Below, one piece after another: positions 60,586 to 64,000 of a stretch of DNA of 64,000 nt. The notes under the pieces were generated by a model. The model was not told where the DNA came from and searched no databases. It worked only from the letters and a program-made list of their open reading frames with translations. The stretch's first letter is position 1; the number at the start of each line of letters is the position of its first letter. Position numbers and translations under genes: made by a program. Source of the DNA: Solibacillus silvestris_B (GTDB taxonomy: Bacteria > Bacillota > Bacilli > Bacillales_A > Planococcaceae); assembly GCF_051967575.1 (NCBI RefSeq), contig NZ_JBQCJW010000001.1:62001-126000 (forward strand), given 5' to 3'.

Positions 60586-62577
60586 TCACCCTGTTGCATC
60601 TGTTCGGTCAAAATGACGACCTATTTTTAATGCATTGATAAATTCTGCAATTGCTGTCACAACACCCGGCGCATTTGCATAAGATTTATCCATACTTTCA
60701 AACGAAACATAACCTAAGGCTTTATAATGATTAAATATTTCATCTGCAAACATTTGTACTTTACGGTTTGCCACTACATCCGTAAATGTAGCACATACAA
60801 TTAATCCGTCATAAAGTACAGGTGATGCCGTATCCAGCGTATGATCAATTTCACGCTCGCCTATTTTCCCTTGTTTATTACTAATTAATTCGACAGTAAC
60901 TCCTTTATCTTCCAATGGAGTAATAAACTCCTCTATATTGCTGCCTGCATCTACAATAATACCAACCTTTTTGGATTTTAAAAATTGCACCGGATTTTTC
61001 AGCATACTAAGTGCATCTGATGGTGGCTGGTCGGCAACTTGAGCAATCGTATCAGATGGAGGAGTAACACCAATTCGCTGTGCAATCTGCTCAGCCATTG
61101 CCCGGTCAACGCGGGCAAACATATCCACTGCAGCTTTGCGGATTTCAATTGTTTCTACTTTCCCCAATTCAAAACTGAATGCATTAATAATATGCTGCTT
61201 CTCATCATCTGTTTGGCTTAACCAAAATAGGCGTGCTTGCGAATAGTGATCTTCAAAGGATGCACTACGTGCCCGCACTTTGCGTCCTTCCACTTTTTCC
61301 TCGTAATGTTTATAGCCCCCGTCTTTTTGATCAACGACATGCGGGGTATTTTTCTGCAAAGAATTTTTACCATACGACACACGGCCCCGATTAATTGTCA
61401 TACGACTATAGCCATCACGCTGATTATTATGGAATGGGCATACTGGACGGTTGATTGGCAGCTCATGGAAATTCGGACCACCTAAACGGATAAGCTGTGT
61501 ATCTGTATAAGAGAATAAACGTCCTTGCAGTAATGGGTCATTTGAAAAATCTATTCCTGGCACAACATGCCCTACATGGAATGCCACTTGTTCAGTTTCC
61601 GCAAAGAAGTTGTCGACATTCCGATTGAGTATCATTTTCCCAAGCTTACGCAGCGGGATAAGCTCCTCTGGCCATACTTTTGTAGGATCTAAAATATCAA
61701 AATCAAAGTTGAATTCATCCGCTTGCGGAATTAATTGAACCGCCAGCTCAAATTCCGGATAATTCCCTGCTTCAATATTGTCATATAAATCGCGGCGATG
61801 AAAATCCGGATCTTTACCTGCAATTTTTTGAGCCTCGTCCCATACTAAAGCATGTGCGCCCAACACTGGTTTCCAATGGAATTTTACAAAGTTGGCCTCT
61901 CCGTCTGCATTAACAAATCGGAAAGTGTTTACACCAAAGCCTTCCATTTGGCGGAAGCTTTTTGGGATAGCACGATCTGACATATGCCACATTGTCATAT
62001 GTGCGGTCTCTTCGTTGCTTACGACAAAGTCCCAAAATGTATCATGTGCACTTTGCGCTTGAGGAATTTCATTATGCGGCTCCGGCTTTACTGCATGAAT
62101 TAAATCCGGGAATTTAATCGCATCCTGAATAAAAAAGATCGGAATATTATTGCCGACCAAATCATAATTTCCTTCTTCCGTGTAAAACTTCGTTGCAAAT
62201 CCCCGCACATCACGAACAGTTTCTGCTGAGCCACGTGAACCTGCTACTGTCGAGAATCGAACAAATACAGGCGTTTGCCGGCCCTTTTCACCTAAAAAAT
62301 GCGCCATCGTTATATCTGAAGCATCTCCATAGCTTTCAAATATACCATGGGCAGCTGAACCCCTTGCATGAACAACGCGCTCAGGAATGCGCTCATGGTC
62401 AAAATGCGTCATTTTTTCACGGAAATGAAAGTCTTCCATTAATGTTGGTCCGCGTTCGCCTAATGTTAAAGAATGCTCATCATTAGTTAACTTCAATCCT
62501 TGGTTTGTCGTTAACGGCTGTCCCTCATCTGTTGTAGTAAACTGTTTTAGTTGTTCAATTTTTTCGTTATTTTTCAA
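60586..62577 (-). CDS. katE: Large-subunit (clade 2, HPII/KatE-type) catalase
   Basis: A 663-residue heme catalase. The catalytic His lies in RVVHARGSAAHG (near residue 70), Asn in DLVGNNIPIFF (near 140), and the proximal Tyr in GRLFSYTDTQLIRLG (near 350). The final 150 residues (KVGIIVDAGSNIEEF to the end) form the extra flavodoxin/GATase1-like domain that marks the large-subunit clade. It removes hydrogen peroxide in the cytoplasm. The start is TTG 62577 with GAGGAGG seven bases upstream. KatE of B. subtilis is sigma-B-dependent; no clean sigma-B promoter was seen here. Confidence 0.95.
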   Translation of the reverse strand: MKNNEKIEQLKQFTTTDEGQPLTTNQGLKLTNDEHSLTLGERGPTLMEDFHFREKMTHFDHERIPERVVHARGSAAHGIFESYGDASDITMAHFLGEKGRQTPVFVRFSTVAGSRGSAETVRDVRGFATKFYTEEGNYDLVGNNIPIFFIQDAIKFPDLIHAVKPEPHNEIPQAQSAHDTFWDFVVSNEETAHMTMWHMSDRAIPKSFRQMEGFGVNTFRFVNADGEANFVKFHWKPVLGAHALVWDEAQKIAGKDPDFHRRDLYDNIEAGNYPEFELAVQLIPQADEFNFDFDILDPTKVWPEELIPLRKLGKMILNRNVDNFFAETEQVAFHVGHVVPGIDFSNDPLLQGRLFSYTDTQLIRLGGPNFHELPINRPVCPFHNNQRDGYSRMTINRGRVSYGKNSLQKNTPHVVDQKDGGYKHYEEKVEGRKVRARSASFEDHYSQARLFWLSQTDDEKQHIINAFSFELGKVETIEIRKAAVDMFARVDRAMAEQIAQRIGVTPPSDTIAQVADQPPSDALSMLKNPVQFLKSKKVGIIVDAGSNIEEFITPLEDKGVTVELISNKQGKIGEREIDHTLDTASPVLYDGLIVCATFTDVVANRKVQMFADEIFNHYKALGYVSFESMDKSYANAPGVVTAIAEFINALKIGRHFDRTDATG

Positions 62578-62817
62578 CTGAAATCCTCCTCATTCAAAAA
62601 AATAGCTAGTTTCACGAGAATGATAGAACGCAACCATTCTCCATTACGTTTTTACCCTATTTCTATAAATCTATTCATAACATGGGCAAACGTAATAATT
62701 GAAACAAACGAGGAGTTGCTCAATAGAAAACTATAAAATAATGCGGGAGAATTACTTATTCAATAAAAAAAATCTAGCTTTATAAATATTAGCTGCATTT
62801 TTATAAATTGATCGACT

Positions 62818-63468
62818 TTAAGTGGATCGGTTGAATTGTGAATTTAAATATGTTATCTCACTTGAATTTTTGACGATTATATCAAAATCCCGGTGATATG
62901 GATGCATAAACAGTTCGTACTGTATGCGCCTTTCGTGGTGCGAGTGACGCAATCTCTCCATCTGCATGCCCCTTTCGTTTATATCACGAACAGCCCTTCT
63001 TTGAAATTCCGTTTCTCCATCCGTGAAAAAGTAAATCAATAAGTCAAAAAGTTCAGGTTCAATAAACGCTACACTCATCCCTTCAACAATCGTTATTCGA
63101 TTTTCCGGAGACATCCATTCTCTTCTTGCATAATGTGCATCAATTGTGAAAAAACCTGCTCCGTCTTTAATCATTTGAACATCTCTTTCTAATGAAGGCA
63201 GATGATGTGCCGCTCGATGACAAGCTGTCATTTTATATCGATGCTCTTCATTTTCATAGTTGTAAGTCATTATCGTATGATTGCGAACTTCAGAAGCGAT
63301 TATATAAGGATCTGTAGTGAACAGATTCGTTTCTTCAGGATTCAGCAAATTTTTCAAATCAGAAGCAAACGTGCTTTTACCCGCGGCTCCATGCCCAGAA
63401 ATGCCGATCAATAATCGCTTATCCGACTTGAGGGTCCAATCTTTCACTTCTTCCAATAGCTGTTGCAA
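62818..63468 (-). CDS. Uridine kinase-like P-loop phosphotransferase
   Basis: A 216-residue P-loop kinase related to uridine kinase and phosphoribulokinase. Walker A is GISGHGAAGKSTFA (near residue 22), the second motif TDPYII, and VEGMSVAF gives the Walker B-like strand. RRAVRDINERG has the lid arginines. The substrate is not known; nucleoside or a sugar are family options. The start is TTG 63468 with AAAGGAGG seven bases upstream. It lies 63 bases after the HIT gene on the same strand. Confidence 0.88.
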   Translation of the reverse strand: MQQLLEEVKDWTLKSDKRLLIGISGHGAAGKSTFASDLKNLLNPEETNLFTTDPYIIASEVRNHTIMTYNYENEEHRYKMTACHRAAHHLPSLERDVQMIKDGAGFFTIDAHYARREWMSPENRITIVEGMSVAFIEPELFDLLIYFFTDGETEFQRRAVRDINERGMQMERLRHSHHERRIQYELFMHPYHRDFDIIVKNSSEITYLNSQFNRST

Positions 63469-63531
63469 TTCGTTTCCTCCTTTCAGAAATCATCCTTTAC
63501 AAATTTTCAATTCCATATATACACGGCACTT

Positions 63532-63924
63532 CTATTTTAATAACTTCAGTTTGTTTGAAAGATCTGTCGTCGAAATAGGATGTTCAATAACCGCTTGATT
63601 TTCCCAAAACAAATCATCTGAATATCTAGGAATTAAATGGACATGGAAATGTGTCCCCTCGTCCATTATTGCACCATTATTTTGAATAATGCTTATGCCC
63701 GTAATTCCGAAACTTTTCTCCAGCAAATCAATTATTTTCTTTTTCAAATCCAATAATTCAATTAGAAGCTCTTTGGAAACCTCTCTAATATGCTCAAAAT
63801 GTCTTTTGGAAATAATGAGCAAGTGTCCTGATTGTATTGGATCAATATCAAAAACTACAATATAATTCCCTGTCTCCAATAATACTTGTTCTTCCTTTAT
63901 ACCGTGGCAAAATATGCAATCCAT
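63532..63924 (-). CDS. HIT family protein
   Basis: A 130-residue histidine-triad protein that hydrolyses nucleotide phosphoramidates or dinucleotides. The motif is GTHFHVHLIPRY (near residue 90; His-x-His-x-His), with CIFCHGIKEEQVL at the start holding the zinc-type Cys pair. The size and the GHLLIISKRHFEHI strand are normal. GAAGGGGC precedes the ATG by about ten bases. It is the rightmost gene; the remaining 76 bases show nothing further. Confidence 0.93.
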   Translation of the reverse strand: MDCIFCHGIKEEQVLLETGNYIVVFDIDPIQSGHLLIISKRHFEHIREVSKELLIELLDLKKKIIDLLEKSFGITGISIIQNNGAIMDEGTHFHVHLIPRYSDDLFWENQAVIEHPISTTDLSNKLKLLK

Positions 63925-64000
63925 TAATTATCGCCCCTTCTAAAATATATTTTTCAATAATCTTTTTGTATATAGAACAAAAACCTGCCCAAACTTTTTT

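Noticed and set aside
62600..62720. A sigma-B promoter for the catalase gene (GTTT and GGGTAA boxes).
   Set aside because: The boxes are present but the spacing does not fit the sigma-B consensus.

Overview
The window looks like a low-GC Firmicute chromosome of the Bacillales, most likely a Solibacillus, Lysinibacillus or Kurthia relative (Caryophanaceae/Planococcaceae). The grounds are AT-rich DNA, strong AGGAGG-type ribosome binding sites with many TTG and GTG starts, a T-box leader on a tRNA-synthetase gene, S-layer homology domains, and a Bacillus megaterium-style anaerobic cobalamin operon. The species call is inference; no rRNA or tRNA gene is present to settle it.

Bases 1-17400 hold one long leftward operon for vitamin B12. 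A cobalamin riboswitch with an intrinsic terminator (about 17061-17340) precedes cbiH60, cbiJ, cbiC, cbiD, cbiET, cbiL, cbiF, cbiG, cbiA, sirC, the uroporphyrinogen methyltransferase, a nitroreductase, btuR, cbiP, an unassigned methyltransferase, and a corrinoid ABC importer (btuC, btuD, btuF; btuF runs off the left edge). Most genes overlap by 1-8 bases. Together they run from uroporphyrinogen III to adenosylcobyric acid and add B12 uptake. No cobaltochelatase and no nucleotide-loop genes are seen.

Bases 17.5-30.1 kb carry two exporter-type ABC systems. One is headed by an ECF sigma factor that seems to start at ATT; the other has a double-length permease and faces an Rgg-like regulator. Between and beside them lie a DUF4256 protein, a DedA membrane protein, an AIM24 protein and uncharacterised proteins. 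Bases 31-37 kb hold a small HTH/membrane/serine-hydrolase operon, a SAP-domain protein, and a LytTR-DUF3021-ABC cassette with a visible tandem operator.

Bases 37.2-51 kb contain a surface protein (YcdB/YcdC plus SLH domains) broken by a frameshift, an OpuC-type osmoprotectant importer, a T-box-controlled methionyl-tRNA synthetase, a large uncharacterised protein, a TauE exporter facing a LysR regulator, and a quinone-oxidoreductase-like enzyme. Decayed gene pieces and an intergenic palindromic repeat array lie between them. Bases 51.5-64 kb hold an oligopeptidase B, a YdjM-like membrane protein, two MFS transporters, a phosphodiesterase-like enzyme, a second HTH/membrane-protein operon, a large catalase, a P-loop kinase and a HIT protein.

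No CRISPR array, prophage, transposase, tRNA or rRNA was found. The most notable items are the ATT-start sigma factor, the frameshifted SLH protein, the hairpin array framed by direct repeats, the tandem LytTR boxes, and the unassigned methyltransferase inside the B12 operon.
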